This document shows, piece by piece, positions 28,132 through 37,722 of a stretch of DNA of 64,000 nucleotides. Positions within the stretch are counted from its first letter, which is position 1; the number at the start of each line of letters is the position of its first letter. Origin of the DNA: Arsukibacterium sp. UBA5043. GTDB taxonomy: Bacteria > Pseudomonadota > Gammaproteobacteria > Enterobacterales > Alteromonadaceae. Made by a program: the position numbers and the translations under genes. The DNA is taken from contig DIBV01000001.1 of assembly GCA_002415085.1 (NCBI GenBank), positions 62,001 through 126,000 of the forward strand. Reading direction: 5' to 3'. The notes beneath the pieces were generated by a model, which did not search any database, was not told the DNA's origin, and saw only the letters and a list, made by a program, of their open reading frames with translations.

Positions 28132-29172
28132 ATGTCCGATTTTTCTACAATTAAACTTACTGAATACAGCCACGGCGCTGGTTGTGGCTGTAAAATTTCC
28201 CCGCAAATACTGGATACTATTCTTAAAACCAATTCAAACTTTACCGACGGCAAGTTGCTGGTGGGTAATAGCAGTAAAGACGATGCTGCAGCCTATGATT
28301 TGGGTGATGGCAGTGCGCTGCTAAGCACCACCGACTTTTTTATGCCCATTGTCGATGATGCTTTTGATTTTGGCCGCATTGCCGCCACTAATGCCATTAG
28401 CGATATTTATGCTATGGGCGGTCAGCCACTTATGGCGATTGCCATTTTGGGCTGGCCCGTTAGTAAGCTGCCGCCTGAATTGGCGCAGCAGGTGCTGGAA
28501 GGCGCACGTTATACCTGTAAAGAGGCCGGCATTATGTTAGCCGGTGGCCACAGTATTGATGCGCCAGAGCCGATATTTGGTTTGGCAGTAAGTGGCCGGG
28601 TGGCGATTAACCAGTTAAAACGCAACGACACTGCAAAGGCAGGGGACCGCTTGTATCTGACCAAGCCGCTGGGGGTGGGTATTTTAACCACCGCCCAGAA
28701 GCAGAAAAAACTGCAGCCTGACCATGCTATGCTGGCGCGGGATAGCATGGTGCAATTAAATCGGATTGGTACCGACATTGCTTCGCTGCGTGGCATAAAT
28801 GCGATGACCGACGTGACCGGTTTCGGCTTGCTGGGACATTTGATGGAAATGTGTGAAGGCAGCGCTGTGGATGCCGTGCTGGCTTATGACGCCGTGCCGG
28901 TGTTACCTAATGTGATAGATTACCTTAACAAAGGCTGCATTCCCGGAGGCAGTGCGCGTAATTTTGCCAGTTATGGTGCCAAAGTATCCCCGTTAAACGA
29001 GGCCCAACAAGCTATATTGTGCGATCCACAGACCAGTGGCGGCTTATTACTGGCGGTTAGTCCGCAAGCAGAGGCGGCGTTCAGGGATTTAGCTCTGGCA
29101 TACGATCTTATATTAGAGCCTATAGGGGAGTTAACCAGCCAGGGAAACGGCCACCGGATCCGGCTGTGCTAG
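28132..29172 (+). CDS. selD: Selenide, water dikinase
   Basis: I choose ATG 28132 (AGGG upstream), giving 346 residues against 347 in E. coli. The N-terminal [13 protein letters not shown] carries the catalytic Cys 18 and Lys 21; the catalytic position is Cys, not selenocysteine. The [30 protein letters not shown] region is the AIRS-type ATP-binding core shared with PurM. Reaction: ATP plus selenide gives selenophosphate, AMP and phosphate. The product feeds the adjacent tRNA 2-selenouridine synthase, whose start lies 11 bp downstream. Confidence 0.96.
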   Translation: MSDFSTIKLTEYSHGAGCGCKISPQILDTILKTNSNFTDGKLLVGNSSKDDAAAYDLGDGSALLSTTDFFMPIVDDAFDFGRIAATNAISDIYAMGGQPLMAIAILGWPVSKLPPELAQQVLEGARYTCKEAGIMLAGGHSIDAPEPIFGLAVSGRVAINQLKRNDTAKAGDRLYLTKPLGVGILTTAQKQKKLQPDHAMLARDSMVQLNRIGTDIASLRGINAMTDVTGFGLLGHLMEMCEGSAVDAVLAYDAVPVLPNVIDYLNKGCIPGGSARNFASYGAKVSPLNEAQQAILCDPQTSGGLLLAVSPQAEAAFRDLALAYDLILEPIGELTSQGNGHRIRLC

Positions 29173-29183
29173 CCGATACCGCC

Positions 29184-30284
29184 ATGGACAGTGACTTACC
29201 GCTGGTAGCAAATTACCATCAGATCCTCAGCCAGCAGCCTCCTCTGCTGGATTTACGCGCGCCTGTCGAGTTTAGCCGCGGTGCCTTTGCCGGTAGTGTT
29301 AATTTGCCGCTGATGAGCGATAACGAGCGTGTTGCAGTGGGTACCTGTTACAAGCAGCAGGGCCAGCAGGCGGCGATTGCACTGGGACATCAACTGGTGC
29401 AGGGTGACCTTAAGGCCAGCAGGATAAATGCCTGGCGCAATTTTGCACTGGCGCAGCCAGAAGGCATGTTGTATTGCGCCCGGGGCGGGCTGCGCTCGCA
29501 AATTGCTCAGCAGTGGCTGGCAGATGCCGGCGTGGTTTATCCGCGGGTAAAAGGTGGTTTTAAAGCGTTGCGCCAGGCCGCTGTTGCCGTTATTGAACAC
29601 GCTGCCACGCTTCCTATGTTGTTACTGGCAGGACCTACCGGTAGTGGCAAAACCCGCTTACTACAGCAATTACACGCAGTAGATCTGGAGGCGTTGGCCA
29701 ATCATCGCGGTTCAGCTTTTGGCCGCAAGCTGGCCGCACAACCAGCGCAAATTCGCTTTGAGAATGATTTGGCCGGTGCGCTATTAAGGGTACAGGCGAT
29801 TAAGCCGGCCTATTTATTACTGGAAGATGAAAGCCTGTTGATCGGCCAGCGCAATATTCCGCACGTTTTCTTTCATGCCATGCAGCAAAGCCCATTATTG
29901 TTGCTCGATGAGCCCTTGCACACCCGGATTGAGGTAATTCTGCAGGATTATATTGTCGATTTGCTTTCAGAAGCGATGAGTCTGCATGGCGAGCAGGGTT
30001 TTAACCAGTTCAGCACTATGCTGCAACAGGCCATGGCACGCATTCGAAAGCGGTTAGGTGGGGCGCTTTACGCTGAGCTCAACGCCCGATTGACCGAGGC
30101 CCTGACAGAGCAACAACGCAGTGGTGATATCAATTTACACCGCCAATGGATAGCTCGGCTGTTAACCGACTACTATGATCCAATGTATCAATATCAGCTG
30201 AAAAAACGTGGCCTGCCGATCTTAATGCGCGGCAGTGCCAGCGAGCTTAGCCTGTGGTGGCAACAACAAACCGCCGTGCGTTAA
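29184..30284 (+). CDS. selU: tRNA 2-selenouridine synthase
   Basis: A 366-residue protein (E. coli SelU/MnmH 364). I prefer ATG 29184 over GTG 29166, which would overlap selD, because the resulting N-terminus aligns with E. coli. The N-terminal rhodanese domain has LLDLRAPVEFSRGAF and the active-site Cys in YCARGGLRSQ (around residue 98). The C-terminal P-loop domain has GPTGSGKTRLL and the family segment NHRGSAFGRKLAAQP. It replaces sulfur by selenium at the wobble uridine of certain tRNAs, via a geranylated intermediate. It is cotranscribed with selD. Confidence 0.95.
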   Translation: MDSDLPLVANYHQILSQQPPLLDLRAPVEFSRGAFAGSVNLPLMSDNERVAVGTCYKQQGQQAAIALGHQLVQGDLKASRINAWRNFALAQPEGMLYCARGGLRSQIAQQWLADAGVVYPRVKGGFKALRQAAVAVIEHAATLPMLLLAGPTGSGKTRLLQQLHAVDLEALANHRGSAFGRKLAAQPAQIRFENDLAGALLRVQAIKPAYLLLEDESLLIGQRNIPHVFFHAMQQSPLLLLDEPLHTRIEVILQDYIVDLLSEAMSLHGEQGFNQFSTMLQQAMARIRKRLGGALYAELNARLTEALTEQQRSGDINLHRQWIARLLTDYYDPMYQYQLKKRGLPILMRGSASELSLWWQQQTAVR

Positions 30285-30293
30285 TTTATTAAG

Positions 30294-31505
30294 TTAACTG
30301 CGGGCAAAGCGGCCCAGTTGCTGTTGGGTGCGGGCGGTGCCACTCAGCAAGTCTTTAGCCGCTTTATCAATCGAGGTCATTTGCTGGTGCGCATCGCTGG
30401 TGACTTTTTCAATCGCACTCAAATGCTGATGGGTTTGCTGGTAGCGCTGTTCCAGCTGCACTACGGTCTGGTTGATATTTTGTATCCCGCTTTTCGCGTG
30501 CTGTAATTCCTGCTGTAATTGAGCAAACTCGCCGCTGGTATCGGCAATTTGCTGTTGTGCCTGCTGCGCCTGCTGGTTCAGGCTTTGTGATTCGGTGCGG
30601 GTTTCGCCGACCAGTTGCTCCATTTCATTTAAAAACCCGGAAATTTGCTTAGTGGCATCGTTTACCTTGGCTGCCAGGGTACGAACTTCATCAGCAACCA
30701 CCGCAAAACCGCGGCCGGCATCACCGGCGCGGGCGGCTTCAATGGCGGCATTGAGTGCCAACAGGTTAGTTTGATCAGAGAAGGTTTCTACCATCACCAG
30801 AATTTGCCGCACGTTTTCAGAGTTTTTATGCAGGCCGTTAATGGTGTTTCCAAAAGTATCAAGTAACTTCACTATACCGGACAACTGGCCACTTAGTTGC
30901 TGCATCTGGCCGCTGGCCACTTTGGCTTTATCCACCGCATGGCCTGACACCTGATTCACTTCATCACCGTGCTGCACAATGTCGGCCAGATTATCCAGTA
31001 CCTGATCACTGTCGCGGCGGATCTGGCCGCTGCGTTTTTCGGTGTCCTGTAAATGCTGACGGGTACTTTTTACAGCCGTTGAAACCTGTTCGTTCACCTG
31101 ATGCGTTTCCTGTGCCTGCTGGTGAATATCACCAAGCAGCACGCCAAGCTGGCTGACAAACTGGTTATATTCCTCCGATAAGGTTCTGAACTCATCAAAG
31201 GTAAAGGCGGGCAGGCGAAGGTTAAGATCGGTGCCCTTGCGGTTAGTGTCATGCAGCGCGCCGACCAGGGTGGTTACCGGGCGCACAAATAAATAGTGCA
31301 TATAGCCAATAGTAAAAATAAACGCCCCAAGGCCTGCTATCAATAACGCCCACCAGCGACCATTGGCACCGCCCTCGGGGTAGGCCATATACAATGCCAG
31401 CAAGAAAAAAACAGCTAAAAAGCTGATATTACCGATTATTTTCCGGCTTAGGGTGCCAAAAAAGGTCCGTTCGATAAATAGATAAAGGGAGCTGAAGCCG
31501 CTCAT
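30294..31505 (-). CDS. Methyl-accepting chemotaxis-type protein without periplasmic domain
   Basis: I take ATG 31505 (GTG 31517 is possible), giving 403 residues. Two close membrane helices lie within residues 20-75, with no periplasmic ligand domain between them. They are followed by a HAMP-like linker ([15 protein letters not shown]). The cytoplasmic signalling domain has the conserved hairpin [38 protein letters not shown] (residues about 235-275) flanked by Gln-rich coiled coils. It should signal to CheA/CheW; the stimulus may be sensed in the membrane or HAMP region. No che genes are nearby. Confidence 0.92.
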   Translation of the reverse strand: MSGFSSLYLFIERTFFGTLSRKIIGNISFLAVFFLLALYMAYPEGGANGRWWALLIAGLGAFIFTIGYMHYLFVRPVTTLVGALHDTNRKGTDLNLRLPAFTFDEFRTLSEEYNQFVSQLGVLLGDIHQQAQETHQVNEQVSTAVKSTRQHLQDTEKRSGQIRRDSDQVLDNLADIVQHGDEVNQVSGHAVDKAKVASGQMQQLSGQLSGIVKLLDTFGNTINGLHKNSENVRQILVMVETFSDQTNLLALNAAIEAARAGDAGRGFAVVADEVRTLAAKVNDATKQISGFLNEMEQLVGETRTESQSLNQQAQQAQQQIADTSGEFAQLQQELQHAKSGIQNINQTVVQLEQRYQQTHQHLSAIEKVTSDAHQQMTSIDKAAKDLLSGTARTQQQLGRFARS

Positions 31506-31729
31506 AAAATTATACACCCTGCCAGCTTAAACGAAGTAAAACCAGCTTATCACAGCCTTTTACGACTCGCGAGTATGCAGGACCCTGAGTGTTTGATCTG
31601 AAATAAAGACGTGGCTGAAAGCCGCAAACCGCGATCGCCGTAAACCTGGAGTGACTGCGGTTTAGTCAGTATTTGCGGTGTGGATTAGCTTGCACTAAAC
31701 TGATTAAAATTTAACCACTGGTGGTTGCT

Positions 31730-33037
31730 ATGCAACGGCGCGAATTCCTGACCAAATCCTCATTAGTGCTCGGCAGCAGCCTGCTGCCCTTACCCGTGTT
31801 AGTTCAAGCCGGTTCAACCCAAAACGTTACCGCTGTGCCGTTAGAAGCGGGCGACTGGCCTGGTTTGCGCAAACAGTTCTTACTTAGCTACGACTACATC
31901 CATCTGGCCACTTTTTTACTGGCATCGCATCCCAAACCGGTTGCCGATGCCATAGCCCGCCATCGGCAAGCGTTTGATGTCAATCCGGCAGATTACTGGC
32001 ATGAACACTTTATGACCATCGATGCTGATATTGCCGCTGCGGCTGCCCGTTACATGGGCGGCAAGGCAGAAAATATTGCCTTAACTGACAGCACCACCAT
32101 GGGCCTGGCCCTGGTATACAGTGGTTTGCAGCTAACACCGGGCGATGAAATTCTGCAAACTGTACACGATCATTATTCCACTGATCTGTCACTGCAATTA
32201 CGCGCTGAGCGCACCGGTGCCAGCGTGCGACAGGTGGCGCTTTACGACAATCCGGCACAGGTGTCAGTCGATCAAGTGGTTAGCAGGTTAAAAGCGGCTA
32301 TTCGTGCGGCAACCAGAGTTGTAGCGGTCACCTGGGTGCACTCGTCTACCGGGGTGAAGCTGCCGCTGCATGCTATTGCTGCCATGCTGGCCGACGTTAA
32401 CCAGCAACGATATGACGCTGAGCAAATCCTGTTTTGTGTTGATGGTGTGCATGGCTTTGGCATTGAGGATATTGACGTATCAACCATCGGTTGTGACTTT
32501 TTTATTGCCGGCACCCATAAGTGGATATTCGGGCCACGTGGCACGGGTGTGATTTGGGGTAGTGACAAAGGTTGGTCGCGCTGCAAGGCTGTGATCCCAA
32601 GCTTCAGCCGCTCATATGATGTCTGGCTGGGTGGCAGTACTCAGGATCAGGTTGCAATGGGCGAGCATATGACACCCGGAGGCTTTCATTCATTTGAACA
32701 CCGCTGGGCCTTACCCGAGGCTTTTAATCTGCACCTGCAGTTAGGCAAAGCGAAAGTTCAGCAGCGAATTCACCAGCTAAACACCCTGACCAAGCAAGGA
32801 CTGCAGCAGATATCAGGCGTAACCCTGCATACGCCGATGGCAGCAGAGTTATCGTCGGGACTGGTATGTTTTGACTATAAAACTATGGCTCCGGACGACG
32901 TGGTAAAAGCGATGCATGGCAAGGGCATTATTATGAGCAGCACGCCGTACCGTCAGTCATACGCCCGCTTTGCGCCCAGCCTGATTAATAATGAACAGGA
33001 AATTGAGCAGACCCTGGCGGCATTGCGCACGGTATAA
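31730..33037 (+). CDS. Class V aminotransferase-fold PLP enzyme, Tat-exported
   Basis: Start at ATG 31730, giving 435 residues; a GTG nine bases upstream is less likely. The N-terminus is a Tat signal: QRREFLTKSS then a hydrophobic stretch ending VLVQAG. The rest is a class V aminotransferase (isopenicillin N epimerase/cysteine desulfurase-like): ALTDSTTMGLALVY, VTWVHSSTGVKLPL, FCVDGVHGFGIE, and the PLP Lys in AGTHKWIFGPRGTG. An exported PLP enzyme is unusual but known for this subfamily. Reaction unknown. Monocistronic. Confidence 0.85.
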   Translation: MQRREFLTKSSLVLGSSLLPLPVLVQAGSTQNVTAVPLEAGDWPGLRKQFLLSYDYIHLATFLLASHPKPVADAIARHRQAFDVNPADYWHEHFMTIDADIAAAAARYMGGKAENIALTDSTTMGLALVYSGLQLTPGDEILQTVHDHYSTDLSLQLRAERTGASVRQVALYDNPAQVSVDQVVSRLKAAIRAATRVVAVTWVHSSTGVKLPLHAIAAMLADVNQQRYDAEQILFCVDGVHGFGIEDIDVSTIGCDFFIAGTHKWIFGPRGTGVIWGSDKGWSRCKAVIPSFSRSYDVWLGGSTQDQVAMGEHMTPGGFHSFEHRWALPEAFNLHLQLGKAKVQQRIHQLNTLTKQGLQQISGVTLHTPMAAELSSGLVCFDYKTMAPDDVVKAMHGKGIIMSSTPYRQSYARFAPSLINNEQEIEQTLAALRTV

Positions 33038-33131
33038 CAAAGCTTCGGGTTTGTACCTGACAAGAACAGTGGCTTTTACAGTAAAAAGCGCTATAGTTCT
33101 GCTGTGTCTAACCTAATAAGAACAATACGTT

Positions 33132-33614
33132 ATGCAAAAACATCTGACTGAAATACGCTGGGGCATTATTTTTAGCCTGGTGATGTTGTTATGGTTGTGG
33201 CTGGAGCACCTGGTCGGGCTGCACGGCCCCTATATTGAGCACCATGCCACTTACACCAACTTATTTGCGATACCGGCTATTTTAATTTATGTGCTGGCAC
33301 TGCGGCAGAAAAAACGGCGTGATTACCAGGGTTTAATGAGCTGGAAACAGGGCATTGTTGCCGGTTTGCTGATTACCCTGGTGGTAGTGGTGCTAAGCCC
33401 GCTATGCCAATGGTTATTTCATACCGTGATAAGCCCCGAATATTTTGCTAATGTTCAGGAGTATGCCGTGGCAGAGCAGATGATGACCAGTGACGAAGCC
33501 ATTGCGTACTTTAATTTACCCAGCTATATCGTTCAAAGCCTGATAGGCGCCGCAATAATGGGCACTGTTACTTCGGTGATAGTGGCATTTTTTCTGCGTA
33601 GCAAAACATCCTGA
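33132..33614 (+). CDS. DUF4199-like membrane protein
   Basis: A 160-residue integral membrane protein with four helices: IIFSLVMLLWLWL, TNLFAIPAILIYVLAL, GIVAGLLITLVVVVLSPLC and LIGAAIMGTVTSVIVAFF. The topology and the ISPEYFANVQEYAV loop fit DUF4199, a family of unknown function common in Bacteroidetes and marine gammaproteobacteria. It is followed by two hairpins, the second a clear terminator. Confidence 0.78.
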   Translation: MQKHLTEIRWGIIFSLVMLLWLWLEHLVGLHGPYIEHHATYTNLFAIPAILIYVLALRQKKRRDYQGLMSWKQGIVAGLLITLVVVVLSPLCQWLFHTVISPEYFANVQEYAVAEQMMTSDEAIAYFNLPSYIVQSLIGAAIMGTVTSVIVAFFLRSKTS

Positions 33615-33620
33615 GCTCAA

Positions 33621-33639
33621 CTGCCCGACGCTCGGGCAG
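33621..33639 (+). other. GC-rich hairpin after DUF4199 gene
   Basis: Eight-base perfect stem CTGCCCGA/TCGGGCAG with a three-base loop, seven bases after the stop codon. The following T-run is weak (CAATTTTAAG), so it may be a minor terminator or an mRNA 3' stabilising stem acting with the next hairpin. Confidence 0.7.
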
Positions 33640-33660
33640 CAATTTTAAGACAGTGAACAG

Positions 33661-33689
33661 AAAAAGCTGATTAAAAAATCAGCTTTTTT
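33661..33689 (+). terminator. Rho-independent terminator
   Basis: Stem AAAGCTGATT/AATCAGCTTT with an A-rich loop followed by a run of T residues (TTTTTTC). It ends transcription of the DUF4199 gene and isolates the SPFH operon promoter. Confidence 0.9.
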
Positions 33690-33704
33690 CTTGCCTTTTA
33701 AAAA

Positions 33705-33736
33705 ATATCAATTAAAGTGATATCAAAATAATATCA
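33705..33736. promoter_or_regulatory. Repeated ATATCA motif, candidate operator of SPFH operon
   Basis: ATATCA occurs three times in the same orientation (33705-33710, 33720-33725, 33731-33736), the middle one within the perfect palindrome TGATATCA (33718-33725). The block sits between the terminator and the AACGGAG ribosome-binding site of the SPFH gene. This looks like a binding site for a dimeric repressor or activator; the ribbon-helix-helix protein encoded in the same operon is an obvious candidate. That link is inference. Confidence 0.5.
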
Positions 33737-33754
33737 TTTTAACGGAGTTTGATT

Positions 33755-34609
33755 ATGTTGAAGGAACGAATGATTAACAGCAAAGGTGGCTTTGGGATGA
33801 TTGGCGTGCTGCTGATCTTGCAATTGCTGATGGTGGCTGCCCTGGTAGTAATGCCCGGCGTGCTAAAGGCAGTGTTTGCATTGGCCGCTATTGTGGTATT
33901 GGTATGCTGGTTTGGCTTTTATATGGTACACCCGAATCAATCTGCAGTGCTGCAGCTATTTGGCCGCTACGTTGGTACCGATTTAAATAACGGTCTGCGC
34001 TGGTCTAACCCGTTATACAGCAAGCAAAAAGTGTCGCTTAGGGTACGTAATTTTGAAAGCAGCAAAATGAAGGTCAATGACAGCGCCGGTAATCCGGTAG
34101 AAATTGCTGCGGTAGTCGTCTGGAAAGTGGTCGACAGTGCTGAAGCGGTATTTGAAGTCGATAACTATGAAAACTTTGTCAGCATTCAGAGCGAGTCGGC
34201 GATTCGGCATTTAGCCTCTAGCTACGCCTATGATGCCGGCAATGACGAAGACATCAGCCTGCGCAGCAGCACCGATGATATTACTGAGTTACTAAAAAAT
34301 GAAATTCAGGCACGGCTGAACAAAGCCGGGGTGCAGGTGTTGGAATCACGGATTAGCCACCTGGCGTATGCCCAGGAAATTGCCAGTGCCATGCTGCAGC
34401 GCCAGCAGGCAGCCGCTATTGTTGCCGCGCGCCGGCAGATTGTCGAAGGCGCAGTAGGTATGGTGGAGTCGGCGCTGGAGCAGTTATCTGCCCGTAACGT
34501 GGTAGAGCTGGATGATGAGCGCAAAGCGGCGATGGTAGGTAATTTACTGGTGGTATTGTGTGGTGATCATCATGTGCAGCCGGTACTCAATACCGGCAGT
34601 CTGTACTAA
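33755..34609 (+). CDS. SPFH (band 7) domain membrane protein
   Basis: Start at ATG 33755 with CGGAG eight bases upstream (284 residues). Two hydrophobic helices (about residues 12-30 and 32-55) precede an SPFH domain: [55 protein letters not shown], and a helical tail with [34 protein letters not shown] proteins form oligomeric membrane scaffolds. This variant is characteristically followed by a small Arc-type protein, here 12 bp downstream. Its role is not known to me; membrane-stress response is a guess. Confidence 0.9.
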   Translation: MLKERMINSKGGFGMIGVLLILQLLMVAALVVMPGVLKAVFALAAIVVLVCWFGFYMVHPNQSAVLQLFGRYVGTDLNNGLRWSNPLYSKQKVSLRVRNFESSKMKVNDSAGNPVEIAAVVVWKVVDSAEAVFEVDNYENFVSIQSESAIRHLASSYAYDAGNDEDISLRSSTDDITELLKNEIQARLNKAGVQVLESRISHLAYAQEIASAMLQRQQAAAIVAARRQIVEGAVGMVESALEQLSARNVVELDDERKAAMVGNLLVVLCGDHHVQPVLNTGSLY

Positions 34610-34621
34610 AAAGGGGCGGGT

Positions 34622-34804
34622 GTGGCTAAAAAAGCCTTTGCCTTACGGCTGGATGACAAAATGCTCAGCGCCTTGCAGCGCTGGGCGGATGATGAATTCA
34701 GAAGTGTTAACGGCCAGATAGAATATTTACTGCATGACGCCCTGCGTAAGGCGGGGCGGCTTCCTTCAAAATCAGCCGGTAACCCAGACGATAAAGCTGA
34801 GTAA
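34622..34804 (+). CDS. Arc-family ribbon-helix-helix protein
   Basis: A 60-residue protein starting with GTG 34622 behind AAAAGGGGCGGG. The sequence KAFALRLDDKMLSALQRWADDEF begins with the beta strand that inserts into the DNA major groove in Arc/MetJ-type proteins. SVNGQIEYLLHDALRKAG forms the two helices of the dimer core. It is basic at the C-terminus. It is cotranscribed with the SPFH gene (12-bp gap). It could repress its own operon through the ATATCA repeats, or work as a DNA-linked adaptor for the SPFH scaffold. Confidence 0.85.
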   Translation: MAKKAFALRLDDKMLSALQRWADDEFRSVNGQIEYLLHDALRKAGRLPSKSAGNPDDKAE

Positions 34805-34904
34805 CCGTCGGCAGTTTGCCAAACGTTCAGCTATGCTTAGGGTATGTAACGGTATAAGAAGTTAATTAAACGCTTTGTTTGCTGTTAGCCCTGAGGAGTG
34901 ACAG

Positions 34905-35447
34905 ATGAATACGCAATTAAACATTAGCTTATCAGTTTTTTCGTTCAAACTTGGCCTGGTTTTGCTGATCTTTACTGGTTTACTAACGGGGTGTGAGCGT
35001 CCTGCCCGGGACGTAACCCCGACAACCGATCCTGCTAATAACGCAGAGGTGGTGGTTCCTGATAAGCCCTTAGGGCATGTTATGGAATTTGATCGCTATA
35101 CCTTGCGTGCCAATATTACCCGTGCTGATGTATTAAATGAGAATATGACCGATAAGTATGGCATTGAGGTTAATCCAGATCTTGCGCTGCTGAATCTGGT
35201 AATTCTCGATAATAGTGAGCCTCGCCAGGACGCTACAGTTAACGCAACTGTCCATGTTGAGCACGAAAATCTGCTGGGGCATACTCAGGTAATTGAAATG
35301 CGCGCAGCAGACACGGACGGTTATATTTCTTACTACGGCACACTGGATGCCAGCTCGCAGCGTATTTTCCAGCTGAAGGTAACAGCACAGCCAGCAGAAA
35401 CCGAGCAGATGCTGGAAATGAACTTTGAAGCACGGCTTAACTGGTAA
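34905..35447 (+). CDS. DUF4426-like lipoprotein
   Basis: A 180-residue protein with a signal peptide ending in lipobox LTGC (Cys 30). The mature domain (GHVMEFDRYTLRANITRADVL, LLNLVILDN, ISYYGTLDASSQRIFQLKV) is predicted all-beta and resembles DUF4426, which is frequent in Alteromonadales and Pseudomonadales; the match is from memory. It probably sits at the outer membrane facing the periplasm. GAGGAG precedes the ATG. It is convergent with the desaturase gene (42-bp gap). Confidence 0.75.
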   Translation: MNTQLNISLSVFSFKLGLVLLIFTGLLTGCERPARDVTPTTDPANNAEVVVPDKPLGHVMEFDRYTLRANITRADVLNENMTDKYGIEVNPDLALLNLVILDNSEPRQDATVNATVHVEHENLLGHTQVIEMRAADTDGYISYYGTLDASSQRIFQLKVTAQPAETEQMLEMNFEARLNW

Positions 35448-35489
35448 AATCTGCTAATTACCTGAGCTTAAGCCGCGCCGTTTGCCTGG

Positions 35490-36578
35490 TTAAGTTGATA
35501 TTTTTACTGCGGTGTCTCCGCCTGGCAACGAGTAGCGCATAATGCGCCAGAACACCGTGCTGTACTGGCGCAGAAAACTACCGCTGTTGTAGCTGATACC
35601 ATACTTTGCAGCAATAGCCTGTACCTGCTGTGCCATCGCCGGGTAATGTCTTGCTGGGATATCCGGGAATAAGTGGTGTTCAATCTGGCAGCTTAAATGG
35701 CCGGTTAAAATATGCAGCCAGGTTGGGCCGGTAAAATTAGAAGAGCCCAGCATCTGCCGGTAATACCACTGGCCCCGGCTTTCACCTTCGCACTCTGCTG
35801 CGGTAAATACATGCACGTCTTTGGTAAAATGGCCGCAGAAAATAACGGTTGAGGTCCATAAATTACGGATCAAATTAGCCAGCAAATTACCCGTTAATAC
35901 CCACAGCCACATTGGCCCGGCAATCAGCGGGAAAAACAGATAGTCTTTAACCAACTGGCGGGCGCCCTTACCAAAAAAGGCTTGTTTCAGTTCACGATCG
36001 GTTACCTGCGAGTGGCGATCGGTTTTTTTCTTACCAGCAAACACCCGTTGTGCCGCCAGCTCGTGATAGGACACCCCCCACTGAAACAACATGCTGAGCA
36101 CAAGGTAAGTGCCGCCTTGCCACAGGTTACGCAGCCGCCAGCGAAAATCGTTGCTTAAGCGCAGCAGGCCATAACCAAAATCACGATCTTTGCCAATAAT
36201 ATTGGTATAAGTATGGTGTTCAAAGTTGTGAGTACGTTGCCACGAGCCGGCATCACAGGCAATATCCCATTCAAAGCGTCTGGAATGCAGTACCGGATCA
36301 TTCAGCCAGTCATACTGACCGTGCAGCACATTATGGCCAATTTCCATATTGTCGAGAATTTTCGCCAGGGCCAGTAGCAACACGCCAAACAGCCACAGCC
36401 ACGGTGTAATAAAGCCCAAAACCATTAATACCCGACCGCTTAAGGCGCTTAAGCGCTGTACCAGCAACACCCGGCGGATATAACGCGCATCGGCATCGCC
36501 CAGTTGCTGCTGTACCTGCTGTTTTACGCTGTCGAGTTCGTGCGCAAGGGCGTTAAATTGCTCAGTAGTTAGTTTCAT
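35490..36578 (-). CDS. Fatty acid desaturase (acyl-CoA/phospholipid type)
   Basis: A 362-residue membrane di-iron enzyme. The three His boxes are HNVLHGQYDW (HxxxH), HNFEHHTYTN (HxxHH) and QIEHHLFPDIPARHYP (QxxHH). Membrane helices lie at about residues 50-70 and 200-225. It belongs to the DesA3/linoleoyl-CoA desaturase-type group, which introduces a double bond using oxygen and electrons from a ferredoxin-type partner. That partner is encoded 11 bp upstream in the same operon. The order reductase-desaturase is the same as in the Pseudomonas aeruginosa desCB operon. Confidence 0.93.
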   Translation of the reverse strand: MKLTTEQFNALAHELDSVKQQVQQQLGDADARYIRRVLLVQRLSALSGRVLMVLGFITPWLWLFGVLLLALAKILDNMEIGHNVLHGQYDWLNDPVLHSRRFEWDIACDAGSWQRTHNFEHHTYTNIIGKDRDFGYGLLRLSNDFRWRLRNLWQGGTYLVLSMLFQWGVSYHELAAQRVFAGKKKTDRHSQVTDRELKQAFFGKGARQLVKDYLFFPLIAGPMWLWVLTGNLLANLIRNLWTSTVIFCGHFTKDVHVFTAAECEGESRGQWYYRQMLGSSNFTGPTWLHILTGHLSCQIEHHLFPDIPARHYPAMAQQVQAIAAKYGISYNSGSFLRQYSTVFWRIMRYSLPGGDTAVKIST

Positions 36579-36589
36579 TTAGGTTCCCC

Positions 36590-37681
36590 TTACAGCTTAA
36601 TCACAAGTTCGGTTACCGGCTGGCTGACACACAGCTGAATTTGCTCAACGCCATGGCCACTTAAGGCGCCGCTTCGGATATCGCGCACCTGGCCGGATAC
36701 TTTGTCGCACACACACTGAAAACATACGCCCATCCTGCAACCAAAGCGGGCGTTAAGGCCATGCTCTTCAGCGTTTTGCAGCAGGCTTTGCTGAGCGTTT
36801 AATAACACCGTTTTACTGATGCCGGCACTGATAAAGTGGCCGCTAAGTGGCTGGTTTCCCGGGGCAGCAATAACGACTGCTGGCATGGTTAAGCCAAATT
36901 GTTCCTGCTGAATATGGCCGGCAGTAACGCCACTTTTTAAAAGTGCGGTACGAGTCTGCTGCATAAACCCGGCAGGTCCACACAGGTAAAATTGCTTGCT
37001 GGCCACATCGCCAGCCAGTTGCTGCTGCCAGCTTCCGGCAGGTTCTGTGCTGCTATCAGACAGATATAAAGTAAACATCGGCTGGCTGGCCGCAAGCTGG
37101 TTAAGTTCAGTTAGCAGCGCCGCATTTTCTGGGCCGCGGCAGCGGTAATACAGAATTACCGGCGCCAGCCAGTGGCGCTGGCTTAGCAGCATCGCCGCTA
37201 TCGGGGTAATGCCAGAGCCAGCAGCAATAAACACCGCTGGCAGGGCAGGTTGTTGCCAGTAAAAATTACCTTGCGCCTGGCTAATATTCAGTAAGGTGTT
37301 GTCAGGTAATTGCGCCAACAGCGGAGTAAATTCGCCCATGCTGTTTATTTTGCAGCAAAGTTGTATTTGCCGCTGGCTTTGCCACCGCTTCAACGACGAA
37401 CAAATACTAAATGGTCGGCTCAGGTAACGGCCATTATGCTTAAGGGTTAATACAATATGCTGGCCTGGTACAAAGCCCGGCCAGCGGCCCGACACTTTGA
37501 GCGTGAGCAGCAGCATATCAGGTGTTTGCCATTGCTGGCTTAAAAGGCTTGCCCGGTAAAGTCCGGGTAAAAAGCCGGGCCATAGCCGTTGTATTAACGG
37601 CAGCAAGTACAGGGTTAAAGATGGCTGGTTTGCCAGCATTAAACAAAAGGCGCGCCAAAGGCGGGATAAATTCAGTTTCAC
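36590..37681 (-). CDS. Ferredoxin reductase with C-terminal 2Fe-2S domain
   Basis: A 363-residue protein. After ~40 residues a flavin domain begins (GQHIVLTLKHNGRYLSRPFSICSS, FAD-binding RPFS), followed by an NAD(P)H domain (FIAAGSGITPIAAMLLS, FYLCGPAGFMQQTR). The C-terminus is a plant-type ferredoxin with CRMGVCFQC plus a later Cys (cluster CX4CX2C...C; last Cys in IQLCVSQP). It transfers electrons from NAD(P)H to the desaturase encoded 11 bp downstream. Two FabR/DesT-like palindromes lie upstream of its start. Confidence 0.93.
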   Translation of the reverse strand: MKLNLSRLWRAFCLMLANQPSLTLYLLPLIQRLWPGFLPGLYRASLLSQQWQTPDMLLLTLKVSGRWPGFVPGQHIVLTLKHNGRYLSRPFSICSSLKRWQSQRQIQLCCKINSMGEFTPLLAQLPDNTLLNISQAQGNFYWQQPALPAVFIAAGSGITPIAAMLLSQRHWLAPVILYYRCRGPENAALLTELNQLAASQPMFTLYLSDSSTEPAGSWQQQLAGDVASKQFYLCGPAGFMQQTRTALLKSGVTAGHIQQEQFGLTMPAVVIAAPGNQPLSGHFISAGISKTVLLNAQQSLLQNAEEHGLNARFGCRMGVCFQCVCDKVSGQVRDIRSGALSGHGVEQIQLCVSQPVTELVIKL

Positions 37682-37722
37682 TATCGTTATCTACTATACG
37701 CTGATATTAAGGGGGGATTTTC

